NCBI GenBank assembly: GCA_910579645.1
Contig: CAJTVK010000108.1
Coordinates: forward strand, 1-14,384
DNA length: 14,384 nt
Direction: 5' to 3'
From: an uncultured Lachnospiraceae bacterium
GTDB lineage: Bacteria; Bacillota; Clostridia; Lachnospirales; Lachnospiraceae
The first letter of the stretch is position 1, and every line of letters begins with the position of its first letter. The notes under the pieces were generated by a model. It was given only the letters and a program-made list of their open reading frames with translations, was not told the origin of the DNA and ran no database searches. This document shows, one piece after another, positions 7,589 through 14,050 of the stretch. The position numbers and the translations under genes are program-made.

Positions 7589-7924
7589 TTACCGGTTCAG
7601 TTTTGCGCGGATTTTCTCCATTCCGTCCACAAACACAAGAATCTCCGCCACTACCTCATACAGTTCGGGCGGAATCATATCCCCGATTTCCAGGCGGGAC
7701 AGCGTATCCGCCAGTTTGTCATCCCGGTGCACCGGCACATCCGCTTCCTTCGCCCGCTCGATAATCCGCTCCGCCAACGCCCCTTTTCCGCTGGCAATTA
7801 CTCTCGGTGCCTCTTCCGACGGGTCATAGGAAAGGGCGATTGCCTGTTTCGGCTTCTCCGGCCCCTTTTTATTTTTCCCCCCAATTGCCCGTCTTGCCTG
7901 TTCCCTCTTTTCCTTCTCATCCAT
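7589..7924 (-). CDS. Stand-alone FlhB C-terminal domain protein (YlqH-like)
   Basis: 111 residues. Residues 27-100 match the cytoplasmic C-terminal domain of the flagellar export switch protein FlhB (AIALSYDP, APRVIASGKGALAERI, VPVHRDDKLADTL, GDMIPPELYEVVAEIL). There are no membrane helices, and the NPTH self-cleavage site of FlhB is replaced by unrelated residues (EKPKQ), so the protein resembles a ready-made cleaved FlhB-CC fragment. The position just after the FliK-like gene, 3 nt from its stop, matches B. subtilis ylqG-ylqH. GAGGG lies 8 nt before the ATG. It may modulate flagellar export, or act apart from flagella; no other flagellar gene is in the window. Confidence 0.9.
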   Translation of the reverse strand: MDEKEKREQARRAIGGKNKKGPEKPKQAIALSYDPSEEAPRVIASGKGALAERIIERAKEADVPVHRDDKLADTLSRLEIGDMIPPELYEVVAEILVFVDGMEKIRAKLNR

Positions 7925-7927
7925 GCC

Positions 7928-9757
7928 TTATGCCCTCACGTCAAACGAATATTGTGCCAGAAGCGTGGCCTTTCTTTCCTGTGCCGTCAGTGTCTCTATC
8001 ACATTAGGGCTCCCCTTGGCTTCTTCCGACTGAACTATCTCCGACTGAAAAGAATACCCTCTTTTCTGCAGCCGCTCATCCAGCAAATGAATGTGCTCCG
8101 CAATGAAATCTATGATGCCGTCGTCCTTTAAATAAAACTTCGTGCTTACGTTATTATCCTGCATACGGACATATACATCCATCGGCCCCAAATGCTCCAT
8201 ATCCAAGTGCAGAAGCGCACTTACGCTCCCGTCCTCTTTCTTTACGCTTTTCCGGTTTGTATATACATATAAATCGCCATGGGCTTCCCCGCCGCTCATT
8301 TTCAGGGGCAATTGGATATATTGGAACATCTGGTTCATCTGATTCATAAAATCAATATTGTTCTGCATGGCAGTCAGGCTCTTGGCTAACGGCGTATCCT
8401 TTCCTGCCTGATGCAGGCTTTCCATCAGCTGTTCCGTCTGAGACTGCAGCCTGCGGTAAAAAGTTTCCACGTCTTTCTTGCCTGCCACCTGCTCCGGCTT
8501 CAGCAGCCATTGCTGCTCCATGGCCTTTGCCATCACCTGATTATATTCTTTGCTTCCGAACAGTTTCATAAGGCCGGCTTGGTCTGCGTTTTTTCCCTGT
8601 CCGGAAACCAGCTGCTGTATTTCCTTCATCAGCTGTTCCGTTCCGATTCCCCCGGACCTTATCCCGGCAAGCACATGCTCCGGCATGCCCAGTTTCCCCA
8701 GCATGGCAGCCAGCTGCAGCCTGCCCCCGCTGCCTAAGGCCGCTGCCAGCGATTCCCCGGAATATGGAACCTGCCCCTTTCCCGTGTCTTCGGCTCTTTC
8801 AGTACCTTCCGTTACCGCCGCAGCCAGTTCTTTCTCCTGCCCGCTTCCCCCTTTCATAATTCCTGCCAGTTCCCGATCCATATCTGCCTGCACTTCCTGC
8901 CGCAGAGTTTCCGCCGCTTCCCCGTCCTGCCGCACCGCGGGCACAGCCGCCTGCCCTTCCGGCATTCCTCCGGGTTTCTGCACCGGTTCCCCGCTTTCCT
9001 CCACAATATCCGTAAATACCATGCCTCCCGCGTTCCCGGCCGGCGACGCAGGCGTTTCCCCCGCAAACAGATTCAGTATCCGTATATACAGTTCTGCCGC
9101 CATGCTCCCCTGCCCGGAAGCCGCCATGGACTGGAACGCTTTCGGTATATCCGTCAAGATATCCGTCACATTGGCCAATAGCTGATGCTTATAGCTTTGA
9201 TAGTTTTCAAACTGCCCGATATTCTCCGGCGTAACGGGAATATTCAGTGCCTTCATAAGCACCACGGTTTCCGGATTCGCCCCCGGGTTGCCTGTCAATG
9301 CCCGTGCCATATCCGTCAGCGCATTTTTGTCAATGGACATCCCCTGCCGCATCATGGCAGACACCATCTGCATCAAATCCTTTGTGGCCGGCATTTTGGC
9401 AGCCTCCAATGCTTTCAGCACATTAGGGTCCTGCGCCATATTTTCAAACAGAGGACGGAGGGCTATCTGCGCACCCGAATTGTTCTTTACCTCAAACGTC
9501 ATGCTCTGCCCTACGGAAACCGGAATATCCCGATCCAGCTTGGCCGTAATCACTACGTCTTTATCCACCCTGATCTGCACTTCGTTCCCGTTCTTTCCGA
9601 TAACCTCCCCATGGATGCTCTGCCCCTGTGCCAGCCCTCTTACCGCCTGAGACGAATTTCCCGTTGCCGCATGCCCGCTCACGCTTCCTTTCCCTCCGGA
9701 AGTCACTCTGTTTTCCGTATTCTTGCTCCCATATTGGAATAAACCGGCTAGATTCAT
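7928..9757 (-). CDS. FliK C-terminal-domain protein (YlqG-like position)
   Basis: 609 residues, rich in Gln, Met, Ala and Gly, with no signal peptide or membrane helix seen. The first part (about 45-105) looks like a small beta-rich domain; 105-210 is mostly helical; about 235-340 is low-complexity linker rich in Glu, Gly and Ala. Residues about 478-570 resemble the hook-length-control FliK C-terminal core: YIQLPLKM, then LLHLDMEHLGPMDVYVRMQDNNVS-type strands and IIDFIAEHIHLLDERLQKRGYSF. In flagella FliK meets FlhB to switch export substrates, and here the next gene is an FlhB-C homologue, which supports the call. GGGAGG (about 9765-9770) is 7 nt before the ATG. The exact function is unknown, and the sequence outside the C-terminal core is not recognised. 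Confidence 0.8.
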   Translation of the reverse strand: MNLAGLFQYGSKNTENRVTSGGKGSVSGHAATGNSSQAVRGLAQGQSIHGEVIGKNGNEVQIRVDKDVVITAKLDRDIPVSVGQSMTFEVKNNSGAQIALRPLFENMAQDPNVLKALEAAKMPATKDLMQMVSAMMRQGMSIDKNALTDMARALTGNPGANPETVVLMKALNIPVTPENIGQFENYQSYKHQLLANVTDILTDIPKAFQSMAASGQGSMAAELYIRILNLFAGETPASPAGNAGGMVFTDIVEESGEPVQKPGGMPEGQAAVPAVRQDGEAAETLRQEVQADMDRELAGIMKGGSGQEKELAAAVTEGTERAEDTGKGQVPYSGESLAAALGSGGRLQLAAMLGKLGMPEHVLAGIRSGGIGTEQLMKEIQQLVSGQGKNADQAGLMKLFGSKEYNQVMAKAMEQQWLLKPEQVAGKKDVETFYRRLQSQTEQLMESLHQAGKDTPLAKSLTAMQNNIDFMNQMNQMFQYIQLPLKMSGGEAHGDLYVYTNRKSVKKEDGSVSALLHLDMEHLGPMDVYVRMQDNNVSTKFYLKDDGIIDFIAEHIHLLDERLQKRGYSFQSEIVQSEEAKGSPNVIETLTAQERKATLLAQYSFDVRA

Positions 9758-9769
9758 CCTTACACCTCC

Positions 9770-10546
9770 CTAACAACAGCCGCCTAGTTTCCCCATATTT
9801 TTCAGAAAAGACCGTCTATGTATAGGCGTAGGGCCGTATTTTTTCAGGGCTTCCAGATGCGCCTGCGCCCCGTACCCTTTGTGGGAGGCAAATCCGTACT
9901 CCGGAAAAACCTGATCATACTGCGCCATCAGCCTATCCCTTGACACTTTGGCTATTATGCTTGCCGCCGCTATGGAAACGCTTTTTGCATCCCCTTTGAT
10001 AATCGGCACCTGCCGGATTCCTGCCTGCGGAATGGTCACCGCATCATTCAGCAGCAAATCCGGCCGCACTTCCAGTTTCCCTATTGCCTGACGCATAGCC
10101 TCATATGTGGCCTGCAGTATATTGATTTCGTCAATCCTCTCCGGCCCCACATATCCCAAACCTGTGGCAACTGCCTTTTCCATAATAATATCAAATAACT
10201 CTTCTCTTCTTTTTTCGGATAATTGCTTGGAATCATTAAGATATAATATCTCACAATCCTTGGGCAGAATCACCGCCCCGGCCACCACAGGGCCGGCCAG
10301 GGGACCCCTTCCCGCCTCGTCTATGCCGCAGATATAAGCATACTCTTTGTATTCCTCCTCATACTTGCGCATTTCCTGCAGACGCTGCTTTTCTTTTTCC
10401 AAAGCTTCCAGCTTCCGGCATGCGCCTTTTACCAGCGACTGCACGCCGCTTCTTGTATCCTCCCCATATTCCTTTATCAATTCAGGCAGCTTTGCAATAT
10501 CAGCTGCCTGAAAAACTGCCTTTATGTCATTTATCTTCTGCCCCAT
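9770..10546 (-). CDS. rnhB: Ribonuclease HII
   Basis: 258 residues from the ATG at 10546. RNase HII cuts RNA in RNA/DNA hybrids and removes single ribonucleotides from DNA. The motif CGIDEAGRGPLAGPVVAGAV gives D76 and E77; D168 (LLLNDAVTIP) and D186 (IIKGDAKSVSIAAASIIAKV) complete the DEDD metal site; NDSKQLSEKRRE is also typical. The N-terminal 70 residues match the extension seen in B. subtilis RNase HII (there KDIKDRL..., here INDIKAV...), which is why this ATG is preferred to an in-frame GTG at 10585. The ribosome site is weak: a GAAGGGA lies 12 nt upstream and GGAG is too close. The gene ends 12 nt before the FliK-like gene. Confidence 0.95.
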   Translation of the reverse strand: MGQKINDIKAVFQAADIAKLPELIKEYGEDTRSGVQSLVKGACRKLEALEKEKQRLQEMRKYEEEYKEYAYICGIDEAGRGPLAGPVVAGAVILPKDCEILYLNDSKQLSEKRREELFDIIMEKAVATGLGYVGPERIDEINILQATYEAMRQAIGKLEVRPDLLLNDAVTIPQAGIRQVPIIKGDAKSVSIAAASIIAKVSRDRLMAQYDQVFPEYGFASHKGYGAQAHLEALKKYGPTPIHRRSFLKNMGKLGGCC

Positions 10547-10661
10547 GCTCCGCCTGTTTCCCTTCTTCCTCTTCCAATGCTCCACCGCCCGGAACCGGAA
10601 GTTCCTCGCTGCCGTTTGGCGGCTGTGCGAAGAACCGTCTCGGCCTTTTCTGCCTGCGCAT
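10527..10661 (-). CDS. Possible 44-residue small ORF overlapping the rnhB start
   Basis: In the 163-nt gap after the first-listed lepB an ATG at 10661 opens a frame of 44 codons that ends at TGA 10527-10529, 17 nt inside rnhB in another frame. The product starts Arg/Lys-rich (MRRQKRPRRFFAQPPNG) and ends Glu-rich. AAGGA lies about 11 nt upstream, a loose spacing. Translation through it could couple to rnhB, whose own ribosome site is weak. No family is recognised, and a chance frame is quite possible. Confidence 0.2.
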   Translation of the reverse strand: MRRQKRPRRFFAQPPNGSEELPVPGGGALEEEEGKQAEHGAEDK

Positions 10662-10709
10662 TAACAGGATTTTCCTTCGGGAATGCCGCTCAAAAATCTG
10701 GTAAATCCC

Positions 10710-11291
10710 TTACTGATGCTTCAGTATCCCGAACTTGTTCAAGGGCCAGATGCGTATCCAAGCCCTTCCGATAATGTCGTCCCTGGAAATATTTCCCACC
10801 ACCGGATCCCGGCTGTCCGAACTGTTATTACGATTATCGCCCATTACAAAATATTCGTCATCCCCCAGCGTAATCGGCTCATACGCCCGCCCCGCATCCG
10901 CAATGGTCTCTTTCCCGTAATCCTCTTCCAAAGCCACGTCGTCAATAAAAATCGTTCCTTCCCCGTCAATATAAATCGTCTCCCCCGGCATGCCGATGAT
11001 TCTCTTAATATAATAGGTATCCTTTTCATACTGGAACGGGAATACCACGATGTCAAAACGCATCGGGTCCCGGAAGCGGTAAGTCAGCTTATCAACAATC
11101 AAGTTATCATCGTTATTCAGTGTATTTTCCATGGACTGCCCTACCACCTGCGTCCTCTGCCCCACAAAATGTATGACTACATATGTCAGACATAATACAA
11201 TAAGCAAGTATAAACTAGTGCTCAATATTTCTTTTAAAATTTTTTTCATTTTAACCGCCATACCTTTCTGCAGTCCGCGGAACCCGAACAA
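10710..11291 (-). CDS. lepB: Type I signal peptidase (second copy in transcription order)
   Basis: 193 residues if translation starts at the TTG at 11291, which has GGAG (11301-11304) 9 nt upstream inside the end of rbgA; inner ATGs at 11261 and 11249 are alternatives with poorer ribosome sites. One membrane helix (about 24-43) places the catalytic domain outside. Ser53 in VVGQSMENTL and Lys96 in YYIKRIIGMPGE form the Ser-Lys dyad, and GDNRNNSSDSRD (151-162) is the conserved box E. The enzyme removes signal peptides from exported preproteins. It starts 6 nt after the rbgA stop. It is clearly diverged from the other lepB in this cluster (for example NNDDNLIVDKL against FSGDEILINRF), so the two are not a recent duplication. 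Confidence 0.93.
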   Translation of the reverse strand: MFGFRGLQKGMAVKMKKILKEILSTSLYLLIVLCLTYVVIHFVGQRTQVVGQSMENTLNNDDNLIVDKLTYRFRDPMRFDIVVFPFQYEKDTYYIKRIIGMPGETIYIDGEGTIFIDDVALEEDYGKETIADAGRAYEPITLGDDEYFVMGDNRNNSSDSRDPVVGNISRDDIIGRAWIRIWPLNKFGILKHQ

Positions 11292-11297
11292 TCTCCC

Positions 11298-12146
11298 CTA
11301 CTCCGCAAATTCCAATGTAATCTGCCCCAATTTCCCGTTTCTGAAATCATCCACTACCATGCCTGCCGCCCGATTCACGTCTATGGTATCCCCTTTCGCA
11401 TAACAGCGTCTGCCCCTGCCGATTGCTTCCAATATGCCAAACGCATCCGCCTGCCCTTCCGTTACCTCACCGTACCGTTTTTCCAGCAAGCCCGGATAAT
11501 TCTCCTGCAAAAATCCGATCAGCCCCAACGCCATGTCTTCCATGGAAAGAATCTCATCATTGATGGAGCCGATCCATGCCAATCGCATCCCTATCGCCTG
11601 ATCCTCGAACTTCGGCCAAAGGATGCCCGGCGTATCCAGAAGCTCCAGTCCTTTGTTCAGCCGTATCCATTGTTTGCCTTTTGTCACTCCCGGGCGGTTC
11701 CCCGTCTTCGTGCAGGCCTTCCCGGCAAAAGAATTGATGAAGGTGGATTTGCCCACGTTCGGAATTCCCACTACCATAGCCCGCACCGGGCGGTTCAGAA
11801 TCCCTCTCTTCCTGTCTCTTTCCGTCTTTTCCTTACAGGCCTCCTGTACCGCGCCCTGTATGGATTTCACTCCGGCGCCGCTGCGGGAATTCACTTCCAC
11901 CACCTGAAACCCTTTTCCTTTAAAATATTCCGCCCACTTCTTATTATGCCGCGGATCCGCCAAATCTGCCTTGTTTAAAAGTATGATTCTGAATTTATTT
12001 TTAGAAAGTTCGTCGATATCCGGATTCCGGCTGCCCAAGGGCATCCTTGCATCCACCAGTTCTATCACCAAATCTATCAGCTTTATATTTTCCTGCATCA
12101 TACGCTTTGCTTTTGCCATATGACCGGGATACCATTGATAATTCAT
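11298..12146 (-). CDS. rbgA: Ribosome biogenesis GTPase RbgA (YlqF)
   Basis: 282 residues, the normal family length. The GTPase motifs are in circularly permuted order: G4 NKAD (58-61) comes before G1 GIPNVGKS (127-134) and G3 DTPG (171-174, in DTPGILWP). The N-terminal WYPGHMAKAKR and the C-terminal helical domain are typical. In B. subtilis RbgA drives a late step of 50S subunit assembly and is essential. AGGA lies 6 nt before the ATG at 12146. The upstream 198 nt hold a short degenerate tandem repeat (12180-12238). The pairing with rplS and rnhB matches the B. subtilis order. Confidence 0.96.
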   Translation of the reverse strand: MNYQWYPGHMAKAKRMMQENIKLIDLVIELVDARMPLGSRNPDIDELSKNKFRIILLNKADLADPRHNKKWAEYFKGKGFQVVEVNSRSGAGVKSIQGAVQEACKEKTERDRKRGILNRPVRAMVVGIPNVGKSTFINSFAGKACTKTGNRPGVTKGKQWIRLNKGLELLDTPGILWPKFEDQAIGMRLAWIGSINDEILSMEDMALGLIGFLQENYPGLLEKRYGEVTEGQADAFGILEAIGRGRRCYAKGDTIDVNRAAGMVVDDFRNGKLGQITLEFAE

Positions 12147-12179
12147 CTTTTATCCTGTTCCTCTCCTTATTTTTCTTAT

Positions 12180-12238
12180 CTGTTTTATCTTGGCTGTTTT
12201 AACCTTCTCTGCCTTAACCTTGCCTGTTTTAACCCTGC
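12180..12238. repeat. Degenerate 15-bp tandem repeat upstream of rbgA
   Basis: Four consecutive units on the plus strand, one of 14 and three of 15 bp: CTGTTTTATCTTGG, CTGTTTTAACCTTCT, CTGCCTTAACCTTGC, CTGTTTTAACCCTGC, with a decayed fifth after 12239. Read on the minus strand in the frame of lepB and rbgA they would encode a basic five-residue repeat (GRVKT, GKVKA, EKVKT, AKIKQ). No start codon opens this frame. Confidence 0.6.
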
Positions 12239-12344
12239 CTATTCCGATTCTCTTTTCTTTACCGGGTTTCTTAAAATTTCTTTCTGCCGGGTATGTGCCG
12301 GAATATGCCCGTGGCTTAACATAACGGCAATGCCTTTATATCCT

Positions 12345-12926
12345 TTATTCTATCATTCCCATGCCGTTCGTTCCTTTCAGGCAGAACCAAGCCTTTCCGT
12401 AAATCGTGTCTCTCTTGATCGGCCCGATATTTCCGGAACGGCTGTCCTCGCTGGCGTTCCTGTTATCACCCAGCACAAAATATTCGTCTTCCCCCAGTAA
12501 GATTTCATTTTCCGCAATCCCGCCGTCTTCCATTTTATCATAATACTCTTCCCCTTCCGGCTCACCGTCCACATAGAGCACGCCGTCCACAATCTGCACC
12601 GTTTCCCCAGGCACGGCTACTACCCGTTTCACATAATAATGGGCATTGGGATTGCCGCCGGGAAGAAAGACTATCACATCGTTTTTCTTAGGCCTGGACA
12701 GCTTATAGATAAAGCGGTTTATCAATATCTCATCCCCGCTGAACAGGGTAGGCTCCATGGACACGCCGACGGTATTCGTCCGCATCCCCATGCTGAATGT
12801 CAGTACCACCGCCAGAAACATGGCCGCAAAAGTCCCGAACACCATGCCGAATATTTCCCGCAGCATATGGGCATTCACTTTTTTCTTTTTTTCTATGAAA
12901 CTTAATCCCTTCTCTTTTTTTCTCAT
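12345..12926 (-). CDS. lepB: Type I signal peptidase (first copy in transcription order)
   Basis: 193 residues. A Lys-rich cytoplasmic start (MRKKEKGLSFIEKKKK) precedes one membrane helix at about 27-47. Ser56 in GVSMEPTL and Lys100 in HYYVKRVVAVPGE form the catalytic dyad, and GDNRNASEDSRS is box E. The protein cleaves signal peptides from secreted proteins on the outer face of the membrane. The ATG at 12926 has AGGA (12936-12939) 9 nt upstream, and a good promoter lies just beyond (TTGCTC-17-TATACT). It is the first gene of the downstream operon, 198 nt from rbgA. After its stop and one more in-frame TAA the frame stays open for 62 codons, rich in Lys and Arg, up to rbgA. Confidence 0.95.
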   Translation of the reverse strand: MRKKEKGLSFIEKKKKVNAHMLREIFGMVFGTFAAMFLAVVLTFSMGMRTNTVGVSMEPTLFSGDEILINRFIYKLSRPKKNDVIVFLPGGNPNAHYYVKRVVAVPGETVQIVDGVLYVDGEPEGEEYYDKMEDGGIAENEILLGEDEYFVLGDNRNASEDSRSGNIGPIKRDTIYGKAWFCLKGTNGMGMIE

Positions 12927-12949
12927 CCGCTTTCATCCTACCATAAAAC

Positions 12950-12978
12950 AGTATACTATAAAAAACAATAAAGAGCAA
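12950..12978 (-). promoter_or_regulatory. Promoter of the lepB-rbgA operon
   Basis: On the minus strand TTGCTC (12973-12978) is followed after 17 nt by TATACT (12950-12955), close to the vegetative consensus at normal spacing, 24 nt before the lepB start codon. The -35 hexamer lies inside the 3' arm of the rplS terminator stem. Confidence 0.6.
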
Positions 12979-12998
12979 TTACACAACGGTAACTGCCC
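12960..12998 (-). terminator. Intrinsic terminator after rplS
   Basis: On the minus strand GGGCAGTTAC (12989-12998) pairs along all ten positions with GTAATTGCTC (12973-12982), including two G-T wobbles, across a 6-nt loop, and is followed by a T-rich stretch (TTTATTGTTTTTT). It starts 14 nt past the rplS stop codon. Confidence 0.75.
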
Positions 12999-13012
12999 TC
13001 CTATTGCCCTTT

Positions 13013-13354
13013 TTACTTTTCTTTTACTTTCGCCCTCTTACCTACGCGGTCTCTCAGGTAGTACAGTTTCGCCCTTCTTACTTTACCTCTTCTGACAACT
13101 TCTACCTTTTCCACATTCGGGGAATGCAGCGGCCATGTTTTCTCCACGCCGATTCCGTTGGAAGTTTTCCTGACTGTAAAAGTAGCCCTGTTGCCGCCGC
13201 CCTGTTTTTTCAGGACAGTGCCTTCAAATACCTGAATTCTCTCATGGTTTCCTTCTCTGATTTTGCCGTATACCTTAACGGTATCGCCTACACAGAACTC
13301 CGGTACGCTTTCTTTCAGCTGCGCTGCTTCAATTTCCCTGATAATTTCGTTCAT
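13013..13354 (-). CDS. rplS: 50S ribosomal protein L19
   Basis: 113 residues, the normal size for bacterial L19. Typical segments are FCVGDTVKVYGKIREG, RIQVFEGTVLKKQG, TFTVRKTSNGIGVEKTWPLHSPNVEKVEV and RRGKVRRAKLYYLRDRVGKRAKVKEK. L19 sits at the subunit interface of the 50S particle near the base of the A site and contacts the 30S. AAGGAGG (13360-13366) lies about 6 nt before the ATG. The gene has its own promoter and terminator here; trmD, its usual upstream partner, is absent from this side, where the unit instead begins. Confidence 0.97.
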   Translation of the reverse strand: MNEIIREIEAAQLKESVPEFCVGDTVKVYGKIREGNHERIQVFEGTVLKKQGGGNRATFTVRKTSNGIGVEKTWPLHSPNVEKVEVVRRGKVRRAKLYYLRDRVGKRAKVKEK

Positions 13355-13416
13355 ATGTGCCTCCTTAATATTCAGATGTTCTTAATACCTATTTAGCGGC
13401 ATGTGCTTTTAAATAT

Positions 13417-13446
13417 TTGTAACAGAGGACCATCCCTTTTTTGCAA
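13417..13446 (-). promoter_or_regulatory. Candidate rplS promoter
   Basis: On the minus strand TTGCAA (13441-13446) and TTACAA (13417-13422) are separated by 18 nt, upstream of rplS with a leader of about 60 nt. The -10 is imperfect. No obvious L19-type autoregulatory leader structure was recognised in the short leader. Confidence 0.4.
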
Positions 13447-13523
13447 CATGGTTACTTTAACATATGGGGTGGGAAAATGCAAGGGGTTTTTGCGGGATTT
13501 TTGATTTGAAGTGGAAGGGGTGT

Positions 13524-13570
13524 GCCGGACATAGTAGTGGTTAGCCGGACATAGTAGTGGTTAGCCGGAC
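13524..13570. repeat. 20-bp tandem repeat, 2.35 copies
   Basis: The unit GCCGGACATAGTAGTGGTTA occurs perfectly at 13524-13543 and 13544-13563, then its first 7 bases again at 13564-13570. The array runs straight into the inverted-repeat element at 13571. Copy number may vary between strains. The units lack dyad symmetry and unique spacers, so this is not a CRISPR array. Confidence 0.9.
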
Positions 13571-13699
13571 GCACCGTATATGATATGGTTGTCCTAAGGA
13601 CACGCTTTCGCTCAGCGTCAAACGCAGCGGTTCTAAGTAACCTCACTAAGTACCGGCGTTTTCCGATGGTCCTTAGGACAACCATATCATATACGGTGC
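13571..13699. repeat. 129-bp element with perfect 31-bp inverted repeats; contains dispersed repeat copy B
   Basis: Positions 13571-13601 and 13669-13699 are exact reverse complements (outer ends GCACCGTATA and TATACGGTGC), separated by 67 nt. The long stem could form a cruciform in DNA or a very stable RNA hairpin. Positions 13599-13636, mostly in the centre, match positions 30-67 of the window in the opposite orientation (34 of 38). No target-site duplication is seen at the edges. The element lies between divergent genes, where a terminator is not needed. With the promoters and the tandem repeat it accounts for most of the gene-free stretch 13367-13852. Confidence 0.85.
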
Positions 13700-13751
13700 T
13701 GTGTATTGGCGGAAGTTACTGTGGAAAGCTTGGGTGATATGTATTCTTACA

Positions 13752-13823
13752 AATCGTTTTTAATGAGGAACGATTCTTGTTCATAGGAGCATTTTCTTGA
13801 TTGTATTATTCGTTTTAACGATT
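13752..13823. promoter_or_regulatory. Cluster of AACGATT half-sites (candidate operator)
   Basis: AATCGTT (13752-13758) and AACGATT (13769-13775) form an inverted repeat with a 10-nt spacer; ATTCGTT (13808-13814, one mismatch) and AACGATT (13817-13823) form a second with a 2-nt spacer. The second fills the space between the -35 and -10 of the plus-strand promoter, a placement suited to a repressor or a MerR-like activator. The helix-turn-helix protein or the response regulator encoded downstream are candidate ligands; this is inference. Confidence 0.45.
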
Positions 13824-13829
13824 TATAAT
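13801..13829 (+). promoter_or_regulatory. Promoter of the plus-strand HTH/response-regulator unit
   Basis: TTGTAT (13801-13806) and a perfect TATAAT (13824-13829) are separated by 17 nt. The ATG follows 23 nt later, with GGGAGG (13839-13844) 8 nt before it. Confidence 0.65.
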
Positions 13830-13852
13830 ATCCATGACGGGAGGAATTAAGC

Positions 13853-14050
13853 ATGTTTGATTATATGAATGTAAAAGAAGCGGCTGAAAAATGGGGATTG
13901 TCCGAACGGAGGATACAGGTATTATGCGCTACAAACCGAATCCCCGATGTAATGCGAATCAGCAATGTGTGGCTGATTCCAAAGACTGCATCAAAGCCCA
14001 AGGACGGGCGTTTTAAGAAAAGAGATAAGGAGGAATCGGACAATGAGTAA
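13853..14050 (+). CDS. Small helix-turn-helix protein
   Basis: 65 residues. MNVKEAAEKWGLSERRIQVLCATNRIP (5-31) is a helix-turn-helix of the MerR/excisionase-like type, followed by a short wing (MRISNVWLIPK) and a highly charged tail (KKRDKEESDNE). Such mini-HTH proteins may be DNA-binding adaptors or autoregulators; the specific function is unknown. GGGAGG is 8 nt before the ATG at 13853; the Met at codon 5 is a weaker alternative. The last 8 bases overlap the start of the response regulator, so the two are translationally coupled. Base composition is plainly more A+T-rich than that of the minus-strand genes, which suggests separate origin. Confidence 0.8.
   Translation: MFDYMNVKEAAEKWGLSERRIQVLCATNRIPDVMRISNVWLIPKTASKPKDGRFKKRDKEESDNE

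Noticed and set aside
13367..13422. Ribosomal protein L19 leader RNA
   Set aside because: The leader after the candidate start site is short and I could not build a convincing conserved structure by eye.
13524..13570. CRISPR array
   Set aside because: The units are contiguous without spacers, only two copies exist and no cas gene is near.
13452..13685. 77-codon minus-strand open frame across the tandem and inverted repeats
   Set aside because: It is built from the repeat DNA itself (the 20-bp unit gives a repeated peptide), has no family likeness and no convincing ribosome site; it is best seen as a chance frame.
13571..13699. Insertion sequence
   Set aside because: The inverted repeats are long, but there is no transposase frame and no target-site duplication, so only a non-autonomous element could be considered.
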